A stretch of 64,000 nucleotides of DNA, taken from the NCBI GenBank assembly GCA_015069695.1, contig JADCRZ010000025.1, positions 1 through 64,000 on the forward strand, in the 5' to 3' direction. Under the pieces are notes generated by a model. That model was not told the origin of the DNA. It saw only the letters and a list, made by a program, of their open reading frames with translations, and made no database searches. Every line of letters begins with the position of its first letter. The stretch's first letter is position 1. Below are positions 50,227-60,741 of the stretch, in pieces. This stretch comes from Williamsia sp. (GTDB taxonomy: Bacteria > Bacteroidota > Bacteroidia > Chitinophagales > Chitinophagaceae). The translations under genes and the position numbers were made by a program.

Positions 50227-51873
50227 ATGGCTGCACATCATAAATCATTCTGGAGAAGAATTAAGATCTTACTGATTTATATTGTCAAACGGACTTTCAG
50301 TTATGTACGGTACTTCTTTTCCGTCAACAAGGGTGAAAAGTACAGAGCAAAGCTTTTTAGGAATGTACTTGAAGAATCTGGCACTGCTTTTATAAAATTA
50401 GGACAGATCTTGGCTATGCGTGTTGACCTCTTGTCCGAAAACTACCGGACAGAGCTAAGGCTGCTGCTCGACAGTACGAAGCCGCTTGAGTTCGGCATTA
50501 TTAAAGAGCAGGTAGAAGCTGAGCTGTGCGGAAAACTGGCTGATCTTTTTTATTCTTTTGATGAAGTGCCTATAGCGAGTGCCTCTATGGGCCAGGTTCA
50601 TATCGCTTATGTGACACCGTATAGCAAAGTGGCTGTAAAAGTGCAACGGCCCGGTGTGGAAGCAGAACTGACCGAAGACTTCAAAGTGTTGCGCCTTCTT
50701 GGAAAATGGCTGAATTACACGCAGCCCCAGTGGTGGATGGGCGTGCTGAAACAGGATATAAAGGATATCATCGAAGAAGTGATTGATTTTACCTCGGCCG
50801 AACTCAACTACAAAAGCGAAGCAACTGAGCTGATGTATTTCCGGCAGTACATAACTTCCCAGGCGTATTATCCCAAAGTTTACCAGGCGGTTTCATCGGC
50901 CAAAGTGCTTACAACGGAATTCATTGAAGGAATGACATTCAATAAAATCCTGGATGAACTTCTTCAAGACCCGGACTGGTTTATCAGAAACGGGTACGAC
51001 CGGCTCAAGATTGCAAACACATATATTGAAACACTCCTGCAGCAAATATTTTTGCTGGGCCGTTTCCAGGCCGATCCGCATCCATCCAACATCATCCTTA
51101 TGGAAGACGGCAAGATCGGGTTTATTGATTTCGGTATCACAGGAAGCTTGCCGAAGTCTATCCGTGATGATATTCTCTACGAAATACTGGCTGAAAACAT
51201 CGGAGAGTACAATTTCGCCTCAGAGATTACCTTAAAATATGCCAGGCCTACAAAACATACAGATGTCCAACAATTCAAAAAGGATCTTTTTGTTCTTATG
51301 GAATCTTTCAAGCAAGGCAATATAAGCCCTACCAGTAAATTTCAGGATAGGAGCCTTGGTGTTTATATACAAAAACTCACCAATCTGTACCGGAAGCACA
51401 AATTGACGTTTGTATCCGGATTTGTCACCTATCTGAGATCCACGCTTGTGTACGGCAATACTTTTACAAACATGTTCCCGGATTTGAATTTTGTGTCTCT
51501 TTCTTTCCCTTTATACCTGAAGATGGAAAGAAGAAAATGGGCTAGCGCGTTGAATGAACCGCTTGATGTTGAAAAATCACTTCAGGTATTGCTTAAGGTA
51601 AGGATCTATTTCGACAAACTGATCAAGAGAGAAGAAAGGAAATTGGATGAGGATCTGTACTACCCGGATGTTCAGCACGATTACTCCGCCCATAAAAAAA
51701 TATCCAACTCATTTGTACTGAATCTTCTGTTGATGGGTGGTTTATCACTGATCTTTGGACTGGTGTTTAAAGACCTTGTAATAGCGGGACTGTCAGCGCC
51801 GGTCATAAGTGCCTATCTGTTCCTGGCGATCCTCTTGGTCGCTGTAGTAGCTAATTTCAAAAGGGCAAGATGA
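50227..51873 (+). CDS. ABC1/AarF/UbiB-family protein kinase-like protein
   Basis: FIKLGQILAMRVDLL, PIASASMGQVHIAYV, VAVKVQRPGVE, FQADPHPSNIILMEDGKIGFIDFGITG; C-terminal TM segments. Confidence 0.93.
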   Translation: MAAHHKSFWRRIKILLIYIVKRTFSYVRYFFSVNKGEKYRAKLFRNVLEESGTAFIKLGQILAMRVDLLSENYRTELRLLLDSTKPLEFGIIKEQVEAELCGKLADLFYSFDEVPIASASMGQVHIAYVTPYSKVAVKVQRPGVEAELTEDFKVLRLLGKWLNYTQPQWWMGVLKQDIKDIIEEVIDFTSAELNYKSEATELMYFRQYITSQAYYPKVYQAVSSAKVLTTEFIEGMTFNKILDELLQDPDWFIRNGYDRLKIANTYIETLLQQIFLLGRFQADPHPSNIILMEDGKIGFIDFGITGSLPKSIRDDILYEILAENIGEYNFASEITLKYARPTKHTDVQQFKKDLFVLMESFKQGNISPTSKFQDRSLGVYIQKLTNLYRKHKLTFVSGFVTYLRSTLVYGNTFTNMFPDLNFVSLSFPLYLKMERRKWASALNEPLDVEKSLQVLLKVRIYFDKLIKREERKLDEDLYYPDVQHDYSAHKKISNSFVLNLLLMGGLSLIFGLVFKDLVIAGLSAPVISAYLFLAILLVAVVANFKRAR

Positions 51874-51990
51874 GCCAGACCAGGAGTTCAGATCAGCTAC
51901 TTAGCAGGGGAAATAGCAGCAGGCTCGGATCAACCAGCTCTGGTTTGTAGGGCAACATGCCACGCCATTTTATACATTTACGGACGATAA

Positions 51991-52941
51991 TTATCCGTTG
52001 TACTGAGACACGATAAGATGGATTCCTTCTCCCATAAAAATTTCCAAGTTGAACGGATAAATAATTTCTTTAAAAACCAGTCCAGCCTCATCAATCATTT
52101 TTTTGAACGCAACGATAGGTTGTTCCGGCCTTATATCCCATGGGCCGTTTGTTTTGAAGTTCGCATGCGGATTTGTCTCAAAAGGTTTATAGCAGGTCAA
52201 GCAGATCAAAGCTCCTGGTATCAGATAATCTTTTACACTGTTGTAAAAATTCCGGTGCAGTGTCCATTCTACATCACTTGAAATTAATGGATTGAGCAGG
52301 TTGTTGACCTGGAGCGCCCAGGGAGGATTGCCCACAACCAAATCGAATTTCTGGTGTTTCGGAACTGCTTCCAGGTTGTCGCCGACGTATGCTTTTACCA
52401 TGCCCTGCAGATTATTTACGCTGATGGTGTTCAATGCGCAATCTATGGCTTCACTGCTGATGTCTGTCAACGACAATTGCTGCAGCAGGTTCTGGCTTAG
52501 CAATTCGAAACCAATAAATCCCGGACCAGCACACCAATCCAAAACATGATAAAATATTTTACCTGGGAATCTTTCCTTGACGAATGAAGTAAAAAGCTTC
52601 GAGAATTGCAGTCCTCCTCCGTCCAAGTGAAGCTTGTAACATACACGCATGGATCCTATGAGGCCCCACAATGTCAGCTTGTTCAAAATGCGCCATATTT
52701 TCAGCAATGTTCTTTGCAGACTTGTGTCTTCAAAGCCATTTGATCTTTCATAAAAAAACGCATAGAGGGAAATATCCAGTCTGAGCTTTTCTTCGGGCAT
52801 GTTCCGGTCGAAAAACTGCTGGATTTTGTCAACCGCATCGGCAGGCACATCTGTTTCCAGCGCGTTTTCAAGTAAGAAATCAGCAAATTTTTCAATTAGT
52901 ATGGGGTCTTTGCGTGTATTTTGGTGTATGTCTTCTGCCAT
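51991..52941 (-). CDS. SAM-dependent methyltransferase (HemK/RsmC-like small MTase fold)
   Basis: VLDWCAGPGFIGFELL, DISSEAIDCALNT, FDLVVGNPPW. Confidence 0.82.
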   Translation of the reverse strand: MAEDIHQNTRKDPILIEKFADFLLENALETDVPADAVDKIQQFFDRNMPEEKLRLDISLYAFFYERSNGFEDTSLQRTLLKIWRILNKLTLWGLIGSMRVCYKLHLDGGGLQFSKLFTSFVKERFPGKIFYHVLDWCAGPGFIGFELLSQNLLQQLSLTDISSEAIDCALNTISVNNLQGMVKAYVGDNLEAVPKHQKFDLVVGNPPWALQVNNLLNPLISSDVEWTLHRNFYNSVKDYLIPGALICLTCYKPFETNPHANFKTNGPWDIRPEQPIVAFKKMIDEAGLVFKEIIYPFNLEIFMGEGIHLIVSQYNG

Positions 52942-53241
52942 TTTAGTACTGGGTCAATGTTCTGCGATGGTATATAGGAAATTCAGGTTTTACCTCTCTG
53001 GCGCATATTTCACATTACAATAGTTCAGTAAGTTCTTGGTAGATCAGCGCACGAACACCAAAAGCCCTGGCTGTTTGTATGTAACGGATGAAATTCGTAG
53101 GCCCATCAGCACAAGTTTACAAAAGTTAGCAGGATTAATCAAATACGGGCGCAATTTCCGGACGGCTTTGACTCAATCTCCTGTATACGAATCAAGGAAT
53201 GATAAAATGTAACGGCCTTCACACAAGGGATGCAAATATTT

Positions 53242-53451
53242 TTAATGCGGGTCGTCGCCTGATCCATGGTGACATTTGCGGCGAGACGGGCAAAGATGCG
53301 GCAACTGTGATTCTCGAAATTGCCGGTATTCCTGGGCCATCATGATGAGTCCTGTAAAGCTGCCTACATTCAGCAGGGTATAGTTGAGATATAGCGCGAT
53401 GTAACTTCCTGCAATACCCAAAACAGCAATCATCAATATGAAGAACGCCAC
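53242..53451 (-). CDS. Small putative membrane protein
   Basis: MAFFILMIAVLGIAGSYIALYLNYTLLNVGSFTGLIMMAQEY; starts 15 bp downstream of the preceding minus-strand gene. Confidence 0.4.
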   Translation of the reverse strand: MAFFILMIAVLGIAGSYIALYLNYTLLNVGSFTGLIMMAQEYRQFRESQLPHLCPSRRKCHHGSGDDPH

Positions 53452-53466
53452 CAGGAAGGCTAACTC

Positions 53467-54699
53467 TCATCCTTCCTCTTCCGCTTTTTTCATAGTAATG
53501 GCAATATTCTGATCCGAACTCTTTATTTCTTCGCTCTGTACAGCTTTTAAATTAACAGGTGCACCATTCACTTCTTTCGACCAGGTGGCTGTGATGCTGT
53601 ATTTTCCTGGTTTGATGCTTCGGACTATATAAGATGAAGACTGATCTTCTCCGTCTCTTTCTGCTGTAATTGTTTCTCCGTTTACATCATCTTGCAAAGT
53701 AACCAATGCACTGCCCAATCCAATTTCCGCAATATCGTTTCTTGTATCCTCAGGAGTTATCGTGTCATCTAGTTCCAATGTTATTTTGGTATTGCTGAGC
53801 ATTTCTGCATCTGCGGGCTTCTGAACAGGCAAGTCAGAGGTACTGTTGTTGGGTAGCAGGACTTCTTTCAGGCGATCTAATAAGGCGATCAGCCTGGCAC
53901 TGTAAAACCCACCGATAAAAGCAAATACAATTACGCCTTTGCTCGAACTGATGTCTACTATATTCTGATCGTTGAAGTAGTTGTATCCTAGCACAATAGC
54001 TAAAGTAGCCAGGGGAGCATACCAAAGCTTGGCAAACTGGTAAGGAATCTCTGAACTGTCGAATTGAGAATGATCATTGGTCAGATCTGTAGTCCTGTTC
54101 CTTGCAACAACGCCTAAGTTGAAAAGCAAGCTGGCGATTACACCAAACCACGACCAAAAAATAATTTCGAAATAAACTTCCGGACCGGTTAACCAGAAGT
54201 ATGACTTAACCAATAGACGGATGTTTGCCAGAAATCCAATCGCCTCCAGATGTTTAGCAGGGCGCAGGTATTGAAGAATCTGACCTAGTTGCCCACTATC
54301 TACTTTGTTGTTAAACACAGTTTGTATGTAATCAACTGCCCGGTAACATTTTGTTGTATCTACCTGTAAGTGATTCTGTGCATCTGCACTTGGGTTTTGG
54401 CCATCTTTATTGGTGTCAACTACTTCATTGGTATCACTGGTTGGTGAACCTTGCTCTTGTAAAGTGGGCTCTTCATTACCGAAGTATATCCTGTTTAGTT
54501 GCTGCAATTGTTCCTTGTCCAGCTTTGCGTACTCGTAACCTGCACGCCGGTCGGTCTTAGAAACAAGATAATGTGAAAAAATATATGCGGCTACGATCAA
54601 CAGCAGCAGCAAAGTTAAAAACCGGAACCATTCATGTTCCTTGTATTTCTTGAAGTCCCAGAATTTGTGTTGTACATTTTCTGTTTCATTTTCAGCCAT
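53467..54699 (-). CDS. Hypothetical multi-TM membrane protein with C-terminal carboxypeptidase-regulatory/Ig-like segment
   Basis: TM helices (FLTLLLLLIVAAYIFSHYL, IIFWSWFGVIASLLFNLGVV); C-terminal SSSYIVRSIKPGKYSITATWSKEVNG. Confidence 0.75.
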   Translation of the reverse strand: MAENETENVQHKFWDFKKYKEHEWFRFLTLLLLLIVAAYIFSHYLVSKTDRRAGYEYAKLDKEQLQQLNRIYFGNEEPTLQEQGSPTSDTNEVVDTNKDGQNPSADAQNHLQVDTTKCYRAVDYIQTVFNNKVDSGQLGQILQYLRPAKHLEAIGFLANIRLLVKSYFWLTGPEVYFEIIFWSWFGVIASLLFNLGVVARNRTTDLTNDHSQFDSSEIPYQFAKLWYAPLATLAIVLGYNYFNDQNIVDISSSKGVIVFAFIGGFYSARLIALLDRLKEVLLPNNSTSDLPVQKPADAEMLSNTKITLELDDTITPEDTRNDIAEIGLGSALVTLQDDVNGETITAERDGEDQSSSYIVRSIKPGKYSITATWSKEVNGAPVNLKAVQSEEIKSSDQNIAITMKKAEEEG

Positions 54700-54728
54700 G
54701 GCAATGTAATTTGATGTTTGTATTCGTA

Positions 54729-55577
54729 TTATGTAAGAAACTGTTTACTTACCCATTCCTCAGCATTGACGCTCACGCGCGACCAATCTCCTTCTGTTGA
54801 AAAGACAAGTACCTGCGTGCCTTGGAAAAGCTGGCGGATGACCGGAAATCCGGTCCCCCTGCCTGCCCGTACATTCAACTTGCTGGCAGTTACTTTTTTT
54901 GATTCCGGCTGCAGAACCAATGCGGGAACATTGTTTATAACATCCATTTCAGCGGCTATAAGCGGATAAAAATTAGCGGTGGCTGATTGAATGGTATTGC
55001 CTTTCTGGACTGCTGCCTGTGTTGTGAAGAAGTTTGTTCCAGGACATGTTTTCTGCAGTTTGTTTCTCAGCACCTTTCCTGAATTTATATCCGTGTCAGA
55101 AAACCGGTTGCCTTTTGTATCGTACCAGTGATGATACACTACCTGGTGGGGAACTGGTTTCAACCCAAACTTTATACATAAAATAGCATTTGACTTAATG
55201 ATAGATTCCTTTTGCTCAACCGTCATGACGTCGCTCCCTTCATCAAAATCACCCAGGTTCTCAATGCAGATGCCTCCTGTATTGGCGCCGAATATACCTG
55301 CCGGTTTTATGTCTATTGAACGGCAAACCCCTACCTTGCCATCCGGAAATATAGTCAGGTTCTGGCCAATATCACTCCACCCTCTGTTTTGTATATGATC
55401 TGTCCGCATATTTTCAAGGAGGATCATATGCCTGTTGGGCACTGCGTTGAAAGTGGCATAATCAGGTTTAAACGTGTGGTGATTTTGTACAAATGTTATC
55501 TTGCGTTGGAAGGTGGTTTGCCGGATGAAATTGATGAATTGATCAATCTCAAAAATGTGAAAAACGCTTTTAGGCAT
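54729..55577 (-). CDS. N-acetylmuramoyl-L-alanine amidase (PGRP/amidase_2 type) with C-terminal SH3b domain
   Basis: IENLGDFDEGS, VVYHHWYDTKGNRFSDTDINSGK, CPGTNFF; SH3b SKLNVRAGRGTGFPVIRQLFQGTQVLVFSTEGDWSRVSV; start moved to internal Met to avoid overlap with upstream gene. Confidence 0.7.
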   Translation of the reverse strand: MPKSVFHIFEIDQFINFIRQTTFQRKITFVQNHHTFKPDYATFNAVPNRHMILLENMRTDHIQNRGWSDIGQNLTIFPDGKVGVCRSIDIKPAGIFGANTGGICIENLGDFDEGSDVMTVEQKESIIKSNAILCIKFGLKPVPHQVVYHHWYDTKGNRFSDTDINSGKVLRNKLQKTCPGTNFFTTQAAVQKGNTIQSATANFYPLIAAEMDVINNVPALVLQPESKKVTASKLNVRAGRGTGFPVIRQLFQGTQVLVFSTEGDWSRVSVNAEEWVSKQFLT

Positions 55578-55587
55578 ATATAAGTAT

Positions 55588-58215
55588 TTACAGGATTGGC
55601 TGCTCTGAACTGACGAACAAATTGAATACCGGTATGTCAACACACAAGGAAGCACTGTAGCGCCAATACATTTTATTGTTAAAATCATTGCCAGGTTTGG
55701 AGGCGGCATTGACATTTACCTTCCTGAGGTTCGGTCCGGCCTGTGCACCCATGTTAAATGATAAAGGCGTTTTGGGAATACCAACCGAAAGAAATACACC
55801 GGGTGAAAAAATGTCTTTAAGCTGGATAGTAGGTATCTGGGCAACTGAGTCGTTCCGGAACCGGAATGCAGCGACGGCACCTATATCAATCAGGGAAACA
55901 AATATTGAAGTAGACCACTCATGTCTGCCTGTTGAAAAGACCAAAGCCCGGTGACCCCAGCTGACAGCAACACCGATTGGTGCAGTTACTCCGTAAACAT
56001 TGAACCTGGCTTTTCCTGTATCTATATTGTGGATCTTTTCAATGCCATAAAACAATCCAGGATAAGCGTTTACTGCAACAGTAAATTTTGAAGCCCGTTT
56101 TATCCTTGAGCTGCCAACAGGCAGTGCTGCAGTTTCGATGGCTGCGGCAACATCGTCGCTGTTGGTTGCTGTAGCAACAGACGCCATGAAGCTGCCATAC
56201 CTTACCAGGTTTCTAAGCACCTTTTTTGAGCTATCGTATTGCTTTTGCATGCTTATTCTCTGCGCTACCCCAATCGTATCCTGTAATGAGCCTTTCAACA
56301 GGCTTTTCACCGTGTCAGGCAATTGTCCGCCCGTCCATCCTTCGATCCTTGTAACGTATTTATCTGTTTTCTTGAGCTTTTTTAGCTGCGACTTTTCACT
56401 TGATGAAAAACTGTTTATTGGTGCATCCCTCCTTGCCGGACCAACTACAACAACATTGTAAATGTGCACTGTTTGATTGATGGCGGATGAGTAATTCTTC
56501 CGGTTTATAGCTGCCACCAGGTCAGCAGCCGAATAGGCTACGTCAAAGTACGGCTTCAGCATAACCGGAAGGTCGGGTACAAAATCCTTTATAACAGGTA
56601 ACCTGCTGAGCGCTGTACTGTATTCGATCAAATCTACAGATGACCTGAAATACCTGGTATACAGTTCCAGGACAGCAGAATCAGATGGTTGTTTGCCGTG
56701 CTTTTTTACCATCCTGTTCAGCTCAGACAGTTTCTCGCCGTACTTGAGTATGTAGTTCCTGTAGCTGTTGTAAACATTTTGAACGTCATCATAGTATTTT
56801 GCAACACTGTCCAGGCAGCGGAGCAATGAACCCTTCTCGAAGCGGATCTGATCGTATTTTTTCAATGTCTCCTGGTATAGTAAGCCCAGGTATATCTTAA
56901 ACGCCGGTTTGTTGTTTACCAAGGTCCTCATTTGATTTATACTGACCCAATAATTGGCTGTATCGGTTTTTGAAGTATCCCTTAAAGAGGAGCTTAGCAT
57001 CTGCATTGTCTGGATAGCACCTTTATAGTTTACGTTGACGTTGTCAAGGTATTCAGTTGGATAATTGGCAACTATGTCACCGGGATGTGTTTGGTTTTCC
57101 AGTTCGGTGGCGAGATAACATGCACTGCGCAAAGCGGCTTCTTTATCTTTATGCTTGTCGAAATACTCACGGTGGTTCTCTATTATCCCTGGAAGGTTTC
57201 TGTGTATGCTTGTTATGTCCGTTTTGAACGCCTCACGTAAGTTCTGGATATACGCATGATAATTGTAAGTTTCATCCTCAATCGCGTGCAGGATATCAGC
57301 AGTTTCCGGAACCAGGGTGGCAATGTCTTTGGTATTATCGATTGTCTGCTTGAACTTTTGAAAAAAAGCAATGCTTAGCTCCTGCTTGGCCCTTTTTACC
57401 ACGAACTTGGCTAAACCATCTGCAATCGTTGTTACGTCAAGGCCGCCGATGGCCGAAAACCCCTTCCCAAGGAAAGTTCCAAAATCATTGGTTCCGCTCA
57501 GTAGTTTGGAGGATTGCATTGCGCTATCAATGAAACTATGCAAGAACATGTTTCCTTTGTAGGCTTCTGAAAGACTCGTGACCTCCAGATTTGTTGACCC
57601 GTTATAATAATTCAGGATTTTTGCGTATTGCTTGATGTCAATTTCTTTACAATCGATGCACTCAAGAAGTGCAAAGGCGTCGTAATAAGGAATTGTTGTC
57701 AGACGGTCCTTGCCTTGAGGATCTTTACTTGCAGAATCTTTCACCACCCCTCCAGGTTTTGTCGAATCCTGATCGCCATTCTTAATCTTTGCTGTTACAC
57801 CTCCAATAAGGGTATTTGAACTGGGCGGATATACAACACTTTGGCGGAGAAGGGGCGTATCCATGTTATTGGCATCCTGTATAGTTAATGTAAAAGGAGA
57901 ATGCAACCTCTGCTCACTATCAGGATATCCTTTGATCTGCCCGGAAGAGTTGAATTCGAATATATTCTTTCCTTTCTTTAAACTTTGTTTTCCGCCCCTT
58001 CCAAATGAAAGAAACATAGGTGGCTCTTTGGTTCTTATTGAAACAAAGACATGGTCATCAAGTTTATTGTCGATGATCAGTAGATTTTTTTCCTTGTCGG
58101 TGCCCTTTCTCACATGAATAGTAGAAGAATGCTCTGCTGTTATTTCAATGACTGCCTGGCTATAACATAAGCTTGTTGTCTGTAAAAGAAGTAGTATTAA
58201 GAATGAATTTTTCAT
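55588..58215 (-). CDS. Large secreted hypothetical protein with C-terminal outer-membrane-like segment
   Basis: Signal peptide MKNSFLILLLLQTTSLCYSQ; 875-aa intact ORF; C-terminal alternating strands (VFLSVGIPKTPLSFNMGAQAGPNL...YSASLCVDIPVFNLFVS). Confidence 0.75.
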   Translation of the reverse strand: MKNSFLILLLLQTTSLCYSQAVIEITAEHSSTIHVRKGTDKEKNLLIIDNKLDDHVFVSIRTKEPPMFLSFGRGGKQSLKKGKNIFEFNSSGQIKGYPDSEQRLHSPFTLTIQDANNMDTPLLRQSVVYPPSSNTLIGGVTAKIKNGDQDSTKPGGVVKDSASKDPQGKDRLTTIPYYDAFALLECIDCKEIDIKQYAKILNYYNGSTNLEVTSLSEAYKGNMFLHSFIDSAMQSSKLLSGTNDFGTFLGKGFSAIGGLDVTTIADGLAKFVVKRAKQELSIAFFQKFKQTIDNTKDIATLVPETADILHAIEDETYNYHAYIQNLREAFKTDITSIHRNLPGIIENHREYFDKHKDKEAALRSACYLATELENQTHPGDIVANYPTEYLDNVNVNYKGAIQTMQMLSSSLRDTSKTDTANYWVSINQMRTLVNNKPAFKIYLGLLYQETLKKYDQIRFEKGSLLRCLDSVAKYYDDVQNVYNSYRNYILKYGEKLSELNRMVKKHGKQPSDSAVLELYTRYFRSSVDLIEYSTALSRLPVIKDFVPDLPVMLKPYFDVAYSAADLVAAINRKNYSSAINQTVHIYNVVVVGPARRDAPINSFSSSEKSQLKKLKKTDKYVTRIEGWTGGQLPDTVKSLLKGSLQDTIGVAQRISMQKQYDSSKKVLRNLVRYGSFMASVATATNSDDVAAAIETAALPVGSSRIKRASKFTVAVNAYPGLFYGIEKIHNIDTGKARFNVYGVTAPIGVAVSWGHRALVFSTGRHEWSTSIFVSLIDIGAVAAFRFRNDSVAQIPTIQLKDIFSPGVFLSVGIPKTPLSFNMGAQAGPNLRKVNVNAASKPGNDFNNKMYWRYSASLCVDIPVFNLFVSSEQPIL

Positions 58216-58224
58216 TTCAAAATA

Positions 58225-60741
58225 TTATGTTGTGATCAATTCAAGCCCGAGAAAATTGAATATTGTATCAACTTTTATAGCATACGTATGTAGAAGGTCA
58301 CTTCCTACTACTATCCCCAGCGCCTTGAGGTCTTCATCCAGGATAATTGTTCCCGAATCGCCAGGTGATGTTCCTGAGAAATCCGGAAAGTCCTTTTCGC
58401 GGTGACTGATTACAATCAGATCATTGAGGACATGAGGAAAAGGCTGTGCACCTTTACGGGGATAATCAAAGGTTTCCGTGCTGCTATCGTTTACAAGCAA
58501 TCCTGTAGAAGACTTGGAGTTAAATCCTTCTATCAAAACCTTTGTTTTAAAAACATCAGCGGCTTTAACTTCTCTAATTTTTCCGGGAACCTTGCAATCC
58601 AGTCCTGCTCGGTACAAGTCGATTATTTTTTGATCGGTTATCTCTGCAAGTGCCGTATCCATAAAGCTTGTCAGGTATCCTTCGTACCTGCTTGAAACAA
58701 TGCCCAGGTGATTTATGATGTCTTGTTCTACCTCTCTGTTGTCCCACGTAAGATCCGCATTCATGACGTGGTAGCAGGACAAGAGAAATGTCTTTTTACG
58801 GTCATCCAGTTTCCTGACCAAGCAGCCATAACTGCCTATGTTTTTTCTGGAAATTTTATTGCAAATACCCTTTGCTGTATGACCGAGGCCGTCCGGAAAG
58901 CCAGCTGACAGCGCAGGCTTTCCGGTTACCAGGACGTTCATGTAAATGAATGTATTCTCCGCAATCCTGAGATGTGTACTGTATTTGGTCTTTACTTCTA
59001 CTGCCGCTACGTCGTTTTCGACATTCACCTGTATACATTTACTAAGCAGACTATTCTCGAAATAACAACTTTGTGTAACGTTCACAACCCCCTTTTCTCT
59101 CCTGATCTGATCAGCATATACTCTAAAAGCTATATCAACAGGATCATTTACTGAAGGGCTGTTTGACACAGTGACGTCATTCTTTTTATCAGGTATGGAG
59201 ACGGCCTCGTCAGCCAGGACTTTTTTCTCTTCCGGTTTTACACCTACTCCCCGGATGGCTATCAGCTTATTTAACACATCGAACCAAAATGGGGCTCCAA
59301 GTGAAAGAGCAAGGGCGGTTATCAGAAAACTGGCGAAATTATACCAGACAATATGGATTAAAATGTAGTATAACTTTTCCGTTCGGGTATATGGCCTTTT
59401 TCCAAAAATCAAGCTTGTGCCGTCCTTGCCAGGTGTAGAAACCGAATCGATCACTGCCAGGTTACTTCCGGTAATATGTTGATTTATATCAGCGAGCAGC
59501 GTACGCGTCAGGAATTCATTGGTCTTTAAAGCGCTGGAATCAATTTTTCTTTGTAAGAGGATACTCTTCATACCAGTCTGGACTAGCAAAATCTGACGGT
59601 GACTTTGTTGAAGTTTGTCTTTCCATGTACGCCATGCCATGCTGTTACTTGTAGCGAACTGGACCTGATTTGCAGAGATGAGTGAATCTGTATGCAACGT
59701 GTTCAGGTGGTTTTGACTTATCGCCAGCTGTATAGAAGAAAAATGCAAATGGGCAGCTATATCAGTTCCAATTGCATTCAATTTATGCAATGAGTCTACA
59801 GATTTTTTAAGCTGATCTCTTTCATCTTTTCCCGGCTTATGACTTATCTTATCGCTGTATAATGAATCTGTTAAGTTCCAACCCAATCCTAGTACCAGGT
59901 TGGCCGCATTAATATCCTGTACAACCCGGGCGAAACCAGTATCAATTATGGACTCGGTACGTAAAGTATCACCTTTTGCAGATACAAAGTTTTTGTATCT
60001 TGTTGAATCTTTGGCCATTGCAACACCCATGGTCACTAACTGATTACGTGCTTCCTTGTCATTTGCCAGGATCTTGGCAATGCGGATAGTATCCAGGTTA
60101 AAACCCGCTGCCACAATAAAACCCAATCCAATTGATATCACGCGCATCTTGTGTTTATGCCAGCCCGTGCATCTGTCCATTGTTTCATTGAACCACCTGA
60201 TCAAATTTTGTTTGTATGTTTCTCTTGAACCTCCTGCATTCTCAAATAAGTTTCTGAACTGTTTTAAAGTTCTGGGTTGAATATGATAGGTGTTGTATGT
60301 TAAGCAAAATCCTATTCTGTCCATTTGGGTGGTACCGACTCCCTTTTCTGCAAGAAAGTTGATAATTGCGTTGGAGAAATAATCTGCGCTTATATAAGAG
60401 GGCTTGGTTGAAGAAAACCTGCCCTTGTAATCATCCTCGATCCTTCCCAGGTACTTGATGGCCGGAGAATCGTAAAATATCCCTGCAAAACTTACCTTGA
60501 ATTCTTCTGGCTCATACAAGAATGTTCGCCTCAGCCAGCCTTGCCACCATTTCCCTTTTTTTCTTTCAACTTTCTGATAATATCCATCATTCAACATCCG
60601 TTCGATAGCCACTCTTAAAAGCCTGGCCCTGATGCCCATTTGGGTAGACATAATCTCTCCCAGGATAGTAATCAACAAACTATACAGGAGATAAATAAAT
60701 ACAAGACCAATAACTACGTTAAAAGCAACATTGTCAAACAT
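58225..60741 (-). CDS. Large membrane protein fused to a C-terminal trypsin-like (GDSG) serine protease domain
   Basis: TM N-terminus (VVIGLVFIYLLYSLLITILGEI), MDRCTGWHKHKMRVISIGLGFIVAAGFNLDTIRIAKIL, FWFDVLNKLIAIRGVGVKPEEKK; C-terminal LLSCYHVMNADLT (His) and FSGTSPGDSGTIILDED (Ser). Confidence 0.8.
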   Translation of the reverse strand: MFDNVAFNVVIGLVFIYLLYSLLITILGEIMSTQMGIRARLLRVAIERMLNDGYYQKVERKKGKWWQGWLRRTFLYEPEEFKVSFAGIFYDSPAIKYLGRIEDDYKGRFSSTKPSYISADYFSNAIINFLAEKGVGTTQMDRIGFCLTYNTYHIQPRTLKQFRNLFENAGGSRETYKQNLIRWFNETMDRCTGWHKHKMRVISIGLGFIVAAGFNLDTIRIAKILANDKEARNQLVTMGVAMAKDSTRYKNFVSAKGDTLRTESIIDTGFARVVQDINAANLVLGLGWNLTDSLYSDKISHKPGKDERDQLKKSVDSLHKLNAIGTDIAAHLHFSSIQLAISQNHLNTLHTDSLISANQVQFATSNSMAWRTWKDKLQQSHRQILLVQTGMKSILLQRKIDSSALKTNEFLTRTLLADINQHITGSNLAVIDSVSTPGKDGTSLIFGKRPYTRTEKLYYILIHIVWYNFASFLITALALSLGAPFWFDVLNKLIAIRGVGVKPEEKKVLADEAVSIPDKKNDVTVSNSPSVNDPVDIAFRVYADQIRREKGVVNVTQSCYFENSLLSKCIQVNVENDVAAVEVKTKYSTHLRIAENTFIYMNVLVTGKPALSAGFPDGLGHTAKGICNKISRKNIGSYGCLVRKLDDRKKTFLLSCYHVMNADLTWDNREVEQDIINHLGIVSSRYEGYLTSFMDTALAEITDQKIIDLYRAGLDCKVPGKIREVKAADVFKTKVLIEGFNSKSSTGLLVNDSSTETFDYPRKGAQPFPHVLNDLIVISHREKDFPDFSGTSPGDSGTIILDEDLKALGIVVGSDLLHTYAIKVDTIFNFLGLELITT

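Noticed and set aside
50227-51873. ABC1/UbiB kinase as part of the PKS cluster
   Set aside because: Opposite strand, separated by a ~550-bp gap from the AT-ER gene; a general family with no specific link to this pathway from sequence alone.
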